IMG/VR virus record: IMGVR_UViG_3300034012_002112
Coordinates: 1-58,647 of that record
Source: a virus
DNA length: 58,647 bases
Strand: one strand, 5' to 3'
The notes beneath the pieces are model-generated. The model made no database searches, was not told the DNA's origin, and saw nothing but the letters and a program-made list of their open reading frames with translations. The position numbers and the translations under genes are program-made. This document shows positions 44,536-53,663 of this stretch, piece by piece (the stretch's first letter is position 1; the number at the start of each line of letters is the position of its first letter).

Positions 44536-46641
44536 ATGGCGATCTCTCAAGCCGATTTTTACGCCTTCAGCCAAGCCACTGGTTCCCCAGTACCTGAAGA
44601 TCCGGAATCCAGGGCCAGGATTGCGCCTCAAGTCATGGAGTGGCGGCGGAATCAGCTAAAGCAAACCCAAAATCAGAGCGAAGGCCCCAATCTTCTGCAG
44701 ACCGCTGGTGGTTTGTTGACCGCAGCCGGCGTTGGAACCCTGGCATTCCTGGGAGCCCGTGCATTAGCTCGTGGTCGTGGCGTGCAGCCCGTCAATGTGG
44801 CGGTCCAGGAGGAGGCAGTGAGGCGTGCAGCCCAGCCGGTGCCGCAGCTCAGGGGGGTCACCAAGCAGTCCGGAGCCCCTATCGCGCGGCCGCCCATTCC
44901 CCGGCCTCCCACCCAACCTCAACCTGCAGCAGCACCGCCTCTTGGTGAACGTAATCTGACCGGTGGGAGTGTATTTGGTTACTTGCCGTCTGTAGAAGAG
45001 GAATTTTCGGCGTATCGCCCGGATCCTAAGGAAATGTTAACGCGTCAAGTGGCAGATGCCCGGCGTCAGGCGGCAACTGAAGGTTTATTGCGTGCAGCAG
45101 AGGTTCGTCGCGGCACATTCCAGCCTGAACTCCCTGGTGTCAAGGCAACTTTGATGGAATTGCGTGCACCTGCCGCAGTTTCAGCAGAAGAAGCTGGTGA
45201 ATTGGTGGCACAGGCGGAATCTCGGCCTTTATCTGCGGCACCTGCACAAACAAACCTGTTTAAGTACGTCAAACAGGCAGCAGAACCAGAAGGTGACGCC
45301 GTTGATCGGTTACTGACTGAATACAACCAACTTGTGGAGCGGCAAACACGAGCAGATCAGCGTGTTCGCTCGTCAGTGCGTGAATATCAAATGGAATTGC
45401 AGGGCAAAGCTTTGCGCATCATGGATGAACTCCGTGGTGACTCCCTTGTTGAAGCACAGCAGGTCAAACGTCCGTTCAACGTTGATCAAGCAATCAATGC
45501 TTTGGATTCAGGCGAAGATCAAGCCACTGGCCGCGTACGGCAACAGCTTCAGCGCAACGAAGACATCAACCTTGGCGCCATTGATCAATTAGAAGATCAA
45601 ACCAACAATATTGATGTTGCAGCATCATTAACACCCGACGGCATTCCCGTTGATCAGGCTGAATCTGGCGGGCGCATCAACCAACTTGTCGAGCAAGGCA
45701 AACGCTATTTGCGTGCACAGGAAGTTGATCTTGGTTACGACTACGGCCCTGAGAACCGCGCCCAGGCTGCTCAAGTTAATCAACGTATTGCCCGCGCACT
45801 TGAGCTTAAGAACACGGCAGAGGAGATCATCCGTCAAGAACGTGGTGAACTCAACCCAATTGATGTAGCACGTACCCGCAGTTCCGATGAACGCCGCCGT
45901 CTTGCCGCCCAAGGATTTGCTGGTGAGAAGCTAGAGCAGCAACTGCTGGAGAACATGCGGGCAAACTTCCCAGAAGGCAGGGAAGTGATGGCACCTCTGC
46001 AGGAAGAAACTCGTCGCATTGAGCGAGTGGGCATGCCCAGTGCTCTTTCAGTTGTGGAAAATGTTGGTTCTGTAGCACCCCTCAAACAGGGCGAAGAACG
46101 CATTGGAAAGCCTGCTTCTCAACAAGCTGGGTATGAAGGTGGCATTCGTGGCATGGGCCGCGTTACCCGTGAAGATCTAGAAGAAAGTTCAAAAACAATT
46201 TTTCCTGAACCCGTTATCCCACTAAGGCAAACACAACAATATGTACGCACCCCTCGTGCAGGTGGCATGGGCGTCTATGGTTTTGAGTCTGCATTCGCTC
46301 CTGGTGCTATCCGCAAGCTAGGTCAGTTTGGCGAATCTGAATATGGGGAAGTTGGCTACGAATATTCTCCAGCTGCACAACGTCGCCCAACGCAAACAGC
46401 AGCTGAAGCAGAAGGTAAAATTGCTTTAGAAGATCTGCCTAATCCTTATTCCAAACTTTCGGATGAGCAACTGGGCGAGTTGACCATGTACGGCAGCGAA
46501 GAAGATAAGTACAATGCCCAACAACAACTTCAACGACGTGCGTCGGCAGATGTGTCAACTAGATTGCGGACGCTACAATTATCAAATGAGCCTGGTGCCG
46601 CAGAAAATTTCCTCACTCGTTTTAAACAAGGTTTGATCTGA
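44536..46641 (+). CDS. Large putative internal or structural virion protein
   Basis: A 701-residue protein at the head of the virion operon. Residues 50-75 include a hydrophobic LLTAAGVGTLAFLGARALA segment, followed by a Pro-rich linker (residues 110-140). The rest is rich in Gln, Arg and Glu with long helices (QERGELNPIDVARTRS, QEETRRIERVGMP). This resembles internal or ejection proteins of short-tailed and related phages, but no family is certain. It is translated with the next gene (TGATG). Confidence 0.65.
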   Translation: MAISQADFYAFSQATGSPVPEDPESRARIAPQVMEWRRNQLKQTQNQSEGPNLLQTAGGLLTAAGVGTLAFLGARALARGRGVQPVNVAVQEEAVRRAAQPVPQLRGVTKQSGAPIARPPIPRPPTQPQPAAAPPLGERNLTGGSVFGYLPSVEEEFSAYRPDPKEMLTRQVADARRQAATEGLLRAAEVRRGTFQPELPGVKATLMELRAPAAVSAEEAGELVAQAESRPLSAAPAQTNLFKYVKQAAEPEGDAVDRLLTEYNQLVERQTRADQRVRSSVREYQMELQGKALRIMDELRGDSLVEAQQVKRPFNVDQAINALDSGEDQATGRVRQQLQRNEDINLGAIDQLEDQTNNIDVAASLTPDGIPVDQAESGGRINQLVEQGKRYLRAQEVDLGYDYGPENRAQAAQVNQRIARALELKNTAEEIIRQERGELNPIDVARTRSSDERRRLAAQGFAGEKLEQQLLENMRANFPEGREVMAPLQEETRRIERVGMPSALSVVENVGSVAPLKQGEERIGKPASQQAGYEGGIRGMGRVTREDLEESSKTIFPEPVIPLRQTQQYVRTPRAGGMGVYGFESAFAPGAIRKLGQFGESEYGEVGYEYSPAAQRRPTQTAAEAEGKIALEDLPNPYSKLSDEQLGELTMYGSEEDKYNAQQQLQRRASADVSTRLRTLQLSNEPGAAENFLTRFKQGLI

Positions 46642-46871
46642 TGGCTGAAGAAAAAAAGAAAAAAGAAAAGAAGTGGATTCAAGGCATGGAGATGAAGGAA
46701 GGCGCCTTCACTGCCAAAGCCAAACGCAAAGGGATTAGCTCTGCTCAACTTCAAGAGAACGTACTTTCTAACCCAGAAAAGTACGATGAGAAAACGGTGA
46801 AGCAGGCAAACCTCCGCAAGACGCTGGTAGGATTACACAAGAAGAAAAAAGAAAGTAAGGCTGAGGGTTAA
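46641..46871 (+). CDS. Lysine-rich conserved cyanophage protein (76 aa)
   Basis: Begins MAEEKKKKEKKWIQGMEMKE, then GAFTAKAKRKGISSAQLQEN. The WIQ...KEGAFTAKAKRKGIS...NPEKYD pattern is one I associate with small conserved phage proteins. Both ends overlap neighbours (TGATG and TAATG). Function unknown. Confidence 0.68.
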   Translation: MAEEKKKKEKKWIQGMEMKEGAFTAKAKRKGISSAQLQENVLSNPEKYDEKTVKQANLRKTLVGLHKKKKESKAEG

Positions 46872-47515
46872 TGGCTAAAGACCACCGGCTTGATCTTGGT
46901 CGTTACGTTACGAACCCGTTTAACAATCAAGGTCAAATTCGCAAGAATTTAGATTTTGATACACTGTTTCGGGCCAAACCTGATACAGGTGAATACCCCT
47001 GGAACCCTTCACGCTTTACTGAAGGCGACCTCCTAAAGCGCATGATGACGCGCAAAAGGAATCTGAACCCTAGCCTCAACTTTGTTTCAAACTCACCTTT
47101 CTTTGACGACAACGCCGAAGTCAATCCTCAGTATGAGTTGTTTGAAGGCCTGGGACGCTTTAACCGTCCGGTTGATTATGACTTTAACGAAGGGAGGGCG
47201 GTAACACCTCAGCGCCCTCAAGATCAACCCGACTTTAATCCAGTGTGGGTTGAGGCATATCGTTTGAGCCCAACGGTAAAACCGGATAAGGCGGCAAAGA
47301 ATCCAATGCCACGCATGAAGAACCCAGATCCCAATGGTTATCTGATGGCGGTGGCGGAGAATCGTGTGGACAATGAAATGGAAGGGAAGATGTCAATCGC
47401 GCAGCTTCTTGATCGGAAGGGGGTAATGAAACCGATGGAGGTCAAGAAGGAAGAAAAAGTGGGAGAAGAAGAAGCGGCAACAGAAGCACAGCAACCTCCA
47501 AGCCCACAAAAATAA
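46871..47515 (+). CDS. Hypothetical virion-region protein (214 aa)
   Basis: Starts MAKDHRLDLGRYVTNPFNNQ and contains FVSNSPFFDDNAEVNPQYEL and a Lys/Glu-rich tail ending PPSPQK. Low in hydrophobics, probably extended. It starts inside the stop of the upstream gene. Function unknown; virion or assembly role inferred from place. Confidence 0.62.
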   Translation: MAKDHRLDLGRYVTNPFNNQGQIRKNLDFDTLFRAKPDTGEYPWNPSRFTEGDLLKRMMTRKRNLNPSLNFVSNSPFFDDNAEVNPQYELFEGLGRFNRPVDYDFNEGRAVTPQRPQDQPDFNPVWVEAYRLSPTVKPDKAAKNPMPRMKNPDPNGYLMAVAENRVDNEMEGKMSIAQLLDRKGVMKPMEVKKEEKVGEEEAATEAQQPPSPQK

Positions 47516-47521
47516 CCGCAA

Positions 47522-47527
47522 TATAAT
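47522..47527 (+). promoter_or_regulatory. TATAAT box, 27 bases before ATG
   Basis: TATAAT, then AATTAAAAGG, before the ATG at 47549. No -35 hexamer is seen. Same spacing class as 18575, 50516, 52498, 53636 and 56432. Confidence 0.55.
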
Positions 47528-47548
47528 AATTAAAAGGGCGCCAATACA

Positions 47549-48172
47549 ATGGTTAAACTTGCGGGCCAAGCACTTCAACGAATCCTTGGTTCTCGCATGG
47601 GCCAGGCCATGATGGCTCCTGCAACCAAAGAAGTTGCAAAAGCTTCTGTACCAGGGGCCGTCCTTGGCGGGGGCTTCACACTGATGGCTGGTGGCGGGAT
47701 GCCAGCAGCATTGGCAACCGGTGCTTTGGATATGGGCCTTTCAACTGCCGCTGGTCGATTGGCAGGCAAAGTAACACCTCAAGCTTTATCTAAAGTTACG
47801 GGCCAACGTGCCGCTAATTTTCTTGCTGGCTCTAAACCAGGTGAGCTTTCAACCTTGCAGCATATTGCCATGGGCGGCGGCAGCGTTGGGGCTGCAATAT
47901 TAACTCACCCTCTGTATGCGGGTGCACAGATTGCAAACCTATCTCAACAAGAACTTCAACAGTTGATGGCAGAGCCTGTTGTCATGGATCAAACGGCTAC
48001 TGCTGAGCAACAACTATTACAACGTGATTTGATCAATAAACTTCAAGGCGAGGCACTATCCCCTGGAACCATGTTCCAGATGCAGGGGATTGAATCAACG
48101 CTTGGTCGCAGTACCATGGGCGATCAAAGCTTGGATCCCTACGGCATTATGCGTGGGGGTGCGCTGCGATGA
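47549..48172 (+). CDS. Gly/Ala-rich membrane-associated virion protein
   Basis: A 207-residue protein with VPGAVLGGGFTLMAGGGMPA, then GGGSVGAAILTHPLYAG, two hydrophobic glycine-rich segments, and a polar Gln-rich end. Such proteins in this region often act in ejection across the host envelope (inference). Overlaps the next gene by four bases (ATGA). Confidence 0.62.
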   Translation: MVKLAGQALQRILGSRMGQAMMAPATKEVAKASVPGAVLGGGFTLMAGGGMPAALATGALDMGLSTAAGRLAGKVTPQALSKVTGQRAANFLAGSKPGELSTLQHIAMGGGSVGAAILTHPLYAGAQIANLSQQELQQLMAEPVVMDQTATAEQQLLQRDLINKLQGEALSPGTMFQMQGIESTLGRSTMGDQSLDPYGIMRGGALR

Positions 48173-49089
48173 ATTTCCAAATCAAAAATATTTTAGAAGA
48201 TATCAAAACCGGTGCTCGTAAAGCAGATATTGCACAGGCCACCAATCAACTTAACCTTGAGGGTGGTCTTGGTTACGGCCAAAGCATCTTAGATCCGCGC
48301 TTTAAAAAAGCTGTTGCAGGCCAAGGTGTTTCTTTAAAAGAAACTCCGGCTCAGTTTTTGGGTGCTTATGCATCACGTTTGATTGTTGATGCGGCAAACG
48401 ACGGCACCCGTACATATTGGTGGCGTTATAACCATCCGCTTGCTGTAGCTCAGAAGGGTGTGGAGGCAGGAGTTAAGGGAATTGAATCTCCAACGGGACG
48501 AGCTGCTGCTGCATTGGCTGTTGCTGCTCCAGCCATCTCTGCCGCTGGTACTTACAACATTTTGAATCCTGGTCAACTGTTTAGACCGACTGGTTATGCC
48601 CAGACTTATTCAGAGACGGGATCGGAAGATCGCCGTGAAACATCTCAGCCTGCGCAAGAATTAGTTGAACGCTTCTTCATGGGACGCACTGGCGAACCTC
48701 TGAAGTACGAGACAGCAAAACAAGATATTCCTACACTCACGCCACAAAGGTACGCTAACTATCAAAACTTCTTGTACAACGAACGTGGTTTGTTGAATCT
48801 AGGTATTGTTAAAGCAACCTCTGAAAATCTTCAAGGGTATCCAGAAGCAAGGATGTTGGGTTTCCCTGTTACCATTCCAATGGTGGGTGGCTTTGCGGCA
48901 GGTTCGATTGCGGCATCTAAAGCGGTTGCTTCTGCTAGTAACCCACGTCAACGCGCTATTCGTGGCGTACTTGGCGGCCTTGCTGGTTCTACCGCTGGCG
49001 TTACCGCTGGTAACTTAATTAACGAAGTTATCGCAACAGCAAATCGTCCTAAACTCGAAGAGTTAGGGAATTATCAGCAAGGTATGTAG
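48169..49089 (+). CDS. Putative internal virion protein (306 aa)
   Basis: Begins MNFQIKNILEDIKTGARKAD. It has hydrophobic helices near residues 105-125 (AAALAVAAPAISAAGTYNIL) and 245-285 (GGFAAGSIAASKAVASA, GGLAGSTAGVTAGNLINEVI). Together with the previous gene it forms a pair of glycine/alanine helix proteins. No family known; an ejection-channel role is possible. Confidence 0.62.
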   Translation: MNFQIKNILEDIKTGARKADIAQATNQLNLEGGLGYGQSILDPRFKKAVAGQGVSLKETPAQFLGAYASRLIVDAANDGTRTYWWRYNHPLAVAQKGVEAGVKGIESPTGRAAAALAVAAPAISAAGTYNILNPGQLFRPTGYAQTYSETGSEDRRETSQPAQELVERFFMGRTGEPLKYETAKQDIPTLTPQRYANYQNFLYNERGLLNLGIVKATSENLQGYPEARMLGFPVTIPMVGGFAAGSIAASKAVASASNPRQRAIRGVLGGLAGSTAGVTAGNLINEVIATANRPKLEELGNYQQGM

Positions 49090-49133
49090 GCTGATAAAAT
49101 TAAAACATCTAGAAACATAAGCTGCTTTTAAAT

Positions 49134-49976
49134 ATGGCTTACGTCGGTTACCCAGCTGGGTCCAGCCAAGCGCCTCAGTCGGGTATGCCCGGCGGTGCCT
49201 TAGTTCCTTCCAGCACCGGCCCTCTGACCTCTGGTCTTGGTGCCCCAGGTTCTGGTCAAGAAGATCCTCGTTTCTTCCAAGAACTTCTCAACAAACTCAA
49301 AGGTGCTGGTGCGGCTGTAGCCCCGGCACTCGGTGCGGTGGGAAAGTACGGCGCGGCAACTGCACCCGGTGTGCAGAGCATGCTCGGTGGTGATGTTCTT
49401 GGTGGCGCCGCTCAAGTTGCCGCTGGTGCTGGCGTAACCCGTGCCGCTGCTCCTGTTGGTGCTGCAGTCACCCGTGGTGCCGCTGCCGCTCTCCCTGGTC
49501 CTCTTAAGGCCGCTGCTCCTTTCATCGGTGGTGCAACCCAAGCTCTGGCCGGTACGCTCGCTAGCGCTGGTGTTGGTGCTGGTATCGGCGCTGCTAAGGC
49601 TGCTGTCGGTAACATTCCTTCCGCCCAACGTGAAGCTGGTCAAACCCCTGGCGCCATCCCTGGCACTTCCGCTGGTGGCGTGGGCCTCAGCAACCTGACC
49701 GGTGAGCAAAAACAAATTGCTGAGCTGATGCGCCTCTCTGGTGTGGACATTCCTGTTCAGCAGGCTGCTGCTCTGATGCCGTATGCCAACCAGATGAAGA
49801 ACGCTGACATGCAGCGTCAAATGCAGCTGAACCAACAACTCGGTCAACTGACTGGTGCTCTGAACCGTCAGCAGTACGCCTTCCAGCTTGCTGGTGGTTC
49901 CCAAGCCCAGGCTGGTGAGAACCTGCGGACCATGATGACCAGCAACCCCTACGCATCTTCTACCTTCCGGTATTGA
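49134..49976 (+). CDS. Gly/Ala-rich virion protein (280 aa)
   Basis: Contains a long low-complexity middle (about 60-180) of Gly/Ala/Val/Pro stretches such as GAAVAPALGAVGKYGAATAP, then a helical Gln-rich end (QMQLNQQLGQLTGALNRQQY). The high GC bias at this place differs from its neighbours. A structural or ejection role fits. No family known. Confidence 0.6.
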   Translation: MAYVGYPAGSSQAPQSGMPGGALVPSSTGPLTSGLGAPGSGQEDPRFFQELLNKLKGAGAAVAPALGAVGKYGAATAPGVQSMLGGDVLGGAAQVAAGAGVTRAAAPVGAAVTRGAAAALPGPLKAAAPFIGGATQALAGTLASAGVGAGIGAAKAAVGNIPSAQREAGQTPGAIPGTSAGGVGLSNLTGEQKQIAELMRLSGVDIPVQQAAALMPYANQMKNADMQRQMQLNQQLGQLTGALNRQQYAFQLAGGSQAQAGENLRTMMTSNPYASSTFRY

Positions 49977-49979
49977 TTC

Positions 49980-50513
49980 ATGGCATCCACCTTTGATACC
50001 TCCAAACTGCAAGGCCGTTTTCCAGGTATGGCCTTGGCGGGTCAGCAGGGCTTTGGCTCGACTGACGGGGATCTCTTCGGTGGATTCCTGCAGGGCTATC
50101 AGTCATTAAAAGATCAGATCAAAAATTTCACTCCTGACGAACAGAAGGAAATCTTGAAGGGTTACATGACGGGTATGCCGTCAGCATCTGACAAGTTGGT
50201 ACAAGGTATTGTTGAGCAACAACGTTATCAAAGCTCAATTCCTTATCAACAGGAGATGCTTGAATTAGCGGATAAATATCAAACGCGTAAGGGATGGAAG
50301 GGGGCAATGTTTAACACCCTGAGCAGTGGCATTGAGAACCTGACTAAAGGTATCGCAATGTCCATGAATCCTTATGGCACGCCAGAAGCTGCACAGTATG
50401 CAGCTAACATGACGGCAGCAATGCCTGAGTTAGCTGGCCGTGCTTATCAAGCCTTCCGTACTCCTTACGCCATCCCTGCAGTTAATCCTCCGGGCGCAGC
50501 AACATATTTCTGA
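49980..50513 (+). CDS. Hypothetical virion-region protein (177 aa)
   Basis: Starts MASTFDTSKLQGRFPGMALA and includes NFTPDEQKEILKGYMTGMPS, then helices ending in LAGRAYQAFRTPYAIPAV. Starts three bases after the previous stop. Function unknown. Confidence 0.62.
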   Translation: MASTFDTSKLQGRFPGMALAGQQGFGSTDGDLFGGFLQGYQSLKDQIKNFTPDEQKEILKGYMTGMPSASDKLVQGIVEQQRYQSSIPYQQEMLELADKYQTRKGWKGAMFNTLSSGIENLTKGIAMSMNPYGTPEAAQYAANMTAAMPELAGRAYQAFRTPYAIPAVNPPGAATYF

Positions 50514-50515
50514 TC

Positions 50516-50521
50516 TAAAAT
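50516..50521 (+). promoter_or_regulatory. TAAAAT box, 27 bases before ATG
   Basis: TAAAAT followed by AAATGAAAGG before the ATG at 50543. Spacing is identical to the site at 47522. No -35 hexamer. Confidence 0.5.
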
Positions 50522-50542
50522 AAATGAAAGGTCTTCATATCC

Positions 50543-51313
50543 ATGGGTCTATTTGATCAAGTATATGGAGCAGGCGCTCTTGATAAAGTTGCCAACAGTG
50601 GTTTAAACGCAGTTTCTAAAACAGCAGGCGGTGGCGGTATGGCCTTTGATTGGGGTACTTTCGGAGGTTTTGGTTTAGGTGCTATCGGCAATGTGGTCGG
50701 TGGTATCTTCCAAGGGCAGGCCATGCGGGCTGCTGCTCAAACCCAAGCCAATGCCGCTAACAACGCTGCTTTAGCCGGTTTGATGGGCCAGTCGATGGCC
50801 ATGTCACAAAACCGCCTGGATCGCGGTTACCGGCAGATTGCAGACCTGCAAAACATCAAGGCTGCTCAAGACGCACGTACTGATAATTACGTTTACGGCA
50901 TGAATGCTTTCCTGGTCAAGAACCAGGGGGATCTTCAGAATCGTGCCGTACAACAAGCAGGCGAAATGCGCAACATGCTTGCCGGCAAGTCCATGGATGC
51001 GTTGAACTCTGTTATCGATACCAGCAATCAATTCCGCATGGCAGACAATCAATTTGCCTTAGGTAGCCTGGGCCGCACACAAGAGCAACAACTTCAAGAA
51101 CGCGCCGGTAAATTTCGTGCACTCTTTGAGCGCCCCATGGAAACGGCTGAAGAAGGTTATCGTCAACGTCAAGCCCTTGGTATCGCGCTGTCTCCAGAAG
51201 CACGTCAGGTATCGCAACGGGAACGCAAAGGTCGCATCGAAGAAGCTGTCGCAATTCAACGTGGTGTTATGGATAAAATGTTCGGCAACTACACCCCGAC
51301 TTTCTACGGGTAA
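50543..51313 (+). CDS. Putative internal/ejection virion protein (256 aa)
   Basis: An N-terminal glycine-rich hydrophobic segment (GFGLGAIGNVVGGIFQGQAM) is followed by long helices with many Ala and Gln (RAAAQTQANAANNAALAGLM, NRAVQQAGEMRNMLAG). This is the layout of internal proteins such as T7 gp14 (membrane helix then coiled coil), though no sequence match is claimed. The C-terminus has FGNYTPTFYG. Confidence 0.6.
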   Translation: MGLFDQVYGAGALDKVANSGLNAVSKTAGGGGMAFDWGTFGGFGLGAIGNVVGGIFQGQAMRAAAQTQANAANNAALAGLMGQSMAMSQNRLDRGYRQIADLQNIKAAQDARTDNYVYGMNAFLVKNQGDLQNRAVQQAGEMRNMLAGKSMDALNSVIDTSNQFRMADNQFALGSLGRTQEQQLQERAGKFRALFERPMETAEEGYRQRQALGIALSPEARQVSQRERKGRIEEAVAIQRGVMDKMFGNYTPTFYG

Positions 51314-51354
51314 TAAGCAAGTTAGAATGTAACTAATATTGAGGAACAAATCAG

Positions 51355-52485
51355 ATGGGTGGAGGCGCTCCTAGGGATAACTCAGCTGAAGTTGCACGGG
51401 AGCAACGTCGCATCCGTGAAGAAGAACTGAAGTTCGAAGAAAAAGAAGCTCTTCGAAATCAAGATTATCGCAATCAAATGCTGGGTCTTGAAACCACAGC
51501 AAATGATCGCCGGTATCAATTAGATCTCAAAGCAGATGCACGGGCAGATTCTGCCCAGGCATTTAACCAAGATTTCTCAAATCGTCAGATTGCGTATCAA
51601 ACGCAACGTGATGCTCAGCTTTACGGCCTGCAGCAAACTCAGCTGCAACAGGCGGAAGCAGATCGTGTGTTCTACCGTGAGCGTGCAACACGGGAAGAAC
51701 AACGTATTCTTCAAAAAGAAGAAGCAGCTGCTGCTAAAGAAGCCGCACGTTCGGCGTCTGCTCAAGCTGGGTATGAACCCTTCAAACAATCTATTGAATC
51801 TCAGTTGCGCGGCGGTTTAATCAGCTTCCCGCAAGCTCAAGATTATCTTCGTGATTACACCACGAAGTATGAAATGACCGGCAAGGAAGGAGATGTCGGT
51901 CAGTTTGCTCAGCTCTACCAGAGTGAGATTGCGCCCCAGCGTTTTGGTACTGGCCTGGAAGCCGCCTACGAAGAAATTCTGGGACGCAAGGCATCCGAAG
52001 AAGAGAAAACTGCCGGCCTGGAGCGCTTTAAGGGCGGCTACTACCAAACGGTTACCGACCTTAAGGAATCGCTGTACAAGGGCAGGGAATATCAAGATAA
52101 GTTCAATCGCAGCTATCTTGATTCCTATTACGACACCATGTTCGGCAAGGAGAAAACCGATGCCGAAGGCAAGAAGACTGGCAAACGTACCTTCACGTTT
52201 GATAAGAGTTTACTTCCTACCTACGCAGGTGATCTTAAGGGTGGTACCAAGGTTGAGCTTCCTGCGTTTGGCGAGGGCTTCACTGGAACCCCTGCTGAAA
52301 TTGAGCAGCAACTTCAGAACATTCGTGACTCCCGCCAGTTCCTTTACAGCGCTGGTTTAACCAACCTCCAGGGTGAGATTGATAAAGAAACCCAGAAACT
52401 GAAGAACGAGGGTGCCAAGGAAGTTCAGAAGATTGCTGCCCAGGGTGATATTTACAAATCCCTTGTGGGAGCGTTCAGCTTCTAG
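51355..52485 (+). CDS. Coiled-coil virion protein with DUF4214-like unit
   Basis: A 376-residue protein. Residues 1-140 form a long charged coiled coil (REEELKFEEKEALRNQDYRN, EEQRILQKEEAAAAKEAARS). Residues 195-260 read AYEEILGRKASEEEKTAGLE, RFKGGYYQTVTDLKESL, resembling the DUF4214 pattern. The end is Lys/Glu-rich. It may be an internal or tail-connecting protein. Follows a TAGAAT at 51323. Confidence 0.6.
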   Translation: MGGGAPRDNSAEVAREQRRIREEELKFEEKEALRNQDYRNQMLGLETTANDRRYQLDLKADARADSAQAFNQDFSNRQIAYQTQRDAQLYGLQQTQLQQAEADRVFYRERATREEQRILQKEEAAAAKEAARSASAQAGYEPFKQSIESQLRGGLISFPQAQDYLRDYTTKYEMTGKEGDVGQFAQLYQSEIAPQRFGTGLEAAYEEILGRKASEEEKTAGLERFKGGYYQTVTDLKESLYKGREYQDKFNRSYLDSYYDTMFGKEKTDAEGKKTGKRTFTFDKSLLPTYAGDLKGGTKVELPAFGEGFTGTPAEIEQQLQNIRDSRQFLYSAGLTNLQGEIDKETQKLKNEGAKEVQKIAAQGDIYKSLVGAFSF

Positions 52486-52497
52486 AAACACATCCCC

Positions 52498-52503
52498 TAT
52501 AAT
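52498..52503 (+). promoter_or_regulatory. TATAAT box, 30 bases before ATG
   Basis: CCCTATAATTAATTTATTGG lies before the ATG at 52528. Best-formed of the plus-strand boxes. No -35 hexamer. Confidence 0.55.
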
Positions 52504-52527
52504 TAATTTATTGGTTATTGAATAATC

Positions 52528-52695
52528 ATGACTGTTGCAGGCAACACCCAAGACGACTATTTTGATATAACCAAGTTCGAGCAACTACTCAATCGCTTGG
52601 AGTCGTCTAAGCAACGCCAACAACGCCAAAAGAGCGTTGAAGGTCGTCGCGATATCTTTACTACCGGTTTAGCCGGTATGATGAGCAACTTCTGA
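52528..52695 (+). CDS. Tandem-duplicated small protein, copy 1 (55 aa)
   Basis: Reads MTVAGNTQDDYFDITKFEQL, then NRLESSKQRQQRQKSVEGRR and ends MMSNF. It is about 90% identical to the next gene, ten bases further on. A basic amphipathic helix is likely. Its place just before the terminase genes suggests a packaging or head-assembly role (inference). Confidence 0.78.
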   Translation: MTVAGNTQDDYFDITKFEQLLNRLESSKQRQQRQKSVEGRRDIFTTGLAGMMSNF

Positions 52696-52705
52696 TAATA
52701 GAACA

Positions 52706-52873
52706 ATGACTGTCGCAGGAAACACCAACGACGACTATTTTGATATCAGCAAGTTTGAGCAACTGCTTGAGCGTCTGGAATCATCCAAGCAACGCCAGCA
52801 GCGCCAAAAGAGCGTTGAAGGCCGTCGCGACATTTTTGCTACCGGCCTGGCCGGCATGATGAGCAACTTCTGA
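52706..52873 (+). CDS. Tandem-duplicated small protein, copy 2 (55 aa)
   Basis: Reads MTVAGNTNDDYFDISKFEQL, then ERLESSKQRQQRQKSVEGRR and ends MMSNF. Differences from copy 1 are few and conservative (T/S, N/E, T/A). The nucleotide copies differ mostly at third codon positions, so both are under selection as proteins. Confidence 0.78.
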   Translation: MTVAGNTNDDYFDISKFEQLLERLESSKQRQQRQKSVEGRRDIFATGLAGMMSNF

Positions 52874-52887
52874 TCTGAGCTGGTAGT

Positions 52888-53136
52888 ATGGCTACTACGG
52901 ATATCACGGATACTTACAACACAGACGACTGGTTTGATATTGACAAATATCGCCAGGCGGCTGGAGTAGCCTACGAATTCTCAAAGAAGAAGATGGAGGA
53001 AACCGGTGCTCAAGAACGAGAAACCATCGGTAAAGGTGCAACAGAACAGCGAACCTCAGCTGAACAGCAGCAGCAGTTCAAGCAAAAGGACGAAGAGCGA
53101 GACTACGGTCAGGCCCAACGAGCTTATCGATATTGA
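52888..53136 (+). CDS. Third member of the DD-(Y/W)-FDI small protein family
   Basis: An 82-residue protein: MATTDITDTYNTDDWFDIDK, then YRQAAGVAYEFSKKKMEETG, ending in a Gln/Glu-rich tail. Residues 12-25 echo the DDYFDI-(S/T)-KFEQL motif of the two preceding genes, so it is a longer, divergent paralog. Its last 131 bases overlap the next gene in a different frame. Confidence 0.65.
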   Translation: MATTDITDTYNTDDWFDIDKYRQAAGVAYEFSKKKMEETGAQERETIGKGATEQRTSAEQQQQFKQKDEERDYGQAQRAYRY

Positions 53137-53623
53137 GGTTTTCGACCAGTGGGTCGATAATCTTGATTCTTCTGTTCAAGAATCCTTCTGCTCTTTTGCT
53201 AAGGACAATAATTCGGTGATCGAATGTTTCCTGTATGCCCGATTCCTTGGGTATACGGGGAGCATCGTTGCATGTGATCTTTGGGTCAATCAAAACTACA
53301 AGAAGGCGGACCACCGCAAAACACTCTTGTATGAGATTGAAGAAATGCAAGAGGACATCCGCAAGTTGCGTGATGCTGTTGAGATGGAGGTCGTCAAGCG
53401 CGATGCTGGTGTTGCACGTATTGCCAGCATGCAAAAAGAACTCCGTGGCGCTATTGCTCAGATCGAGCAGTTCACTGCGAGCCGTGATCGAAAGGGCTTG
53501 TTAATGGCTGGTGCTGACCGCGCCATTCGTGAGTTGATGTTTATTTTTAAAGATGATCCAATTGAAGGTCCTCTTCAAGAAGCATCCATGAGTGTGTGGG
53601 CTAGAATGCAACTAGAAGAATAG
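53006..53623 (+). CDS. Putative small terminase subunit
   Basis: A 205-residue protein from a GTG start. After a Ser-rich N-terminus comes a helical region, ELIDIEVFDQWVDNLDSSVQ, then SVIECFLYARFLGYTGSIVA and a long coiled coil (LYEIEEMQEDIRKLRDAVEM). Position shortly before terL, a HTH-like or helical N-terminal half and a coiled coil suit a small terminase, but no family match is certain. The first 131 bases overlap the upstream gene, so a start further in is possible. Confidence 0.5.
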   Translation: MLKNEKPSVKVQQNSEPQLNSSSSSSKRTKSETTVRPNELIDIEVFDQWVDNLDSSVQESFCSFAKDNNSVIECFLYARFLGYTGSIVACDLWVNQNYKKADHRKTLLYEIEEMQEDIRKLRDAVEMEVVKRDAGVARIASMQKELRGAIAQIEQFTASRDRKGLLMAGADRAIRELMFIFKDDPIEGPLQEASMSVWARMQLEE

Positions 53624-53635
53624 GGTTACCCCACC

Positions 53636-53641
53636 TAAAAT
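53636..53641 (+). promoter_or_regulatory. TAAAAT box, 28 bases before ATG
   Basis: CCTAAAATATTGATT before the ATG at 53664. Same spacing class as 18575, 47522, 50516, 52498 and 56432. Confidence 0.5.
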
Positions 53642-53663
53642 ATTGATTAACAAGTAGAAAACC

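Noticed and set aside
49200-50012. A 270-codon open frame on the minus strand within the virion region
   Set aside because: It is antisense to two plus-strand genes in a coupled operon and is rich in Ser, Thr and Gly from the repetitive Gly/Ala codons of the other strand.
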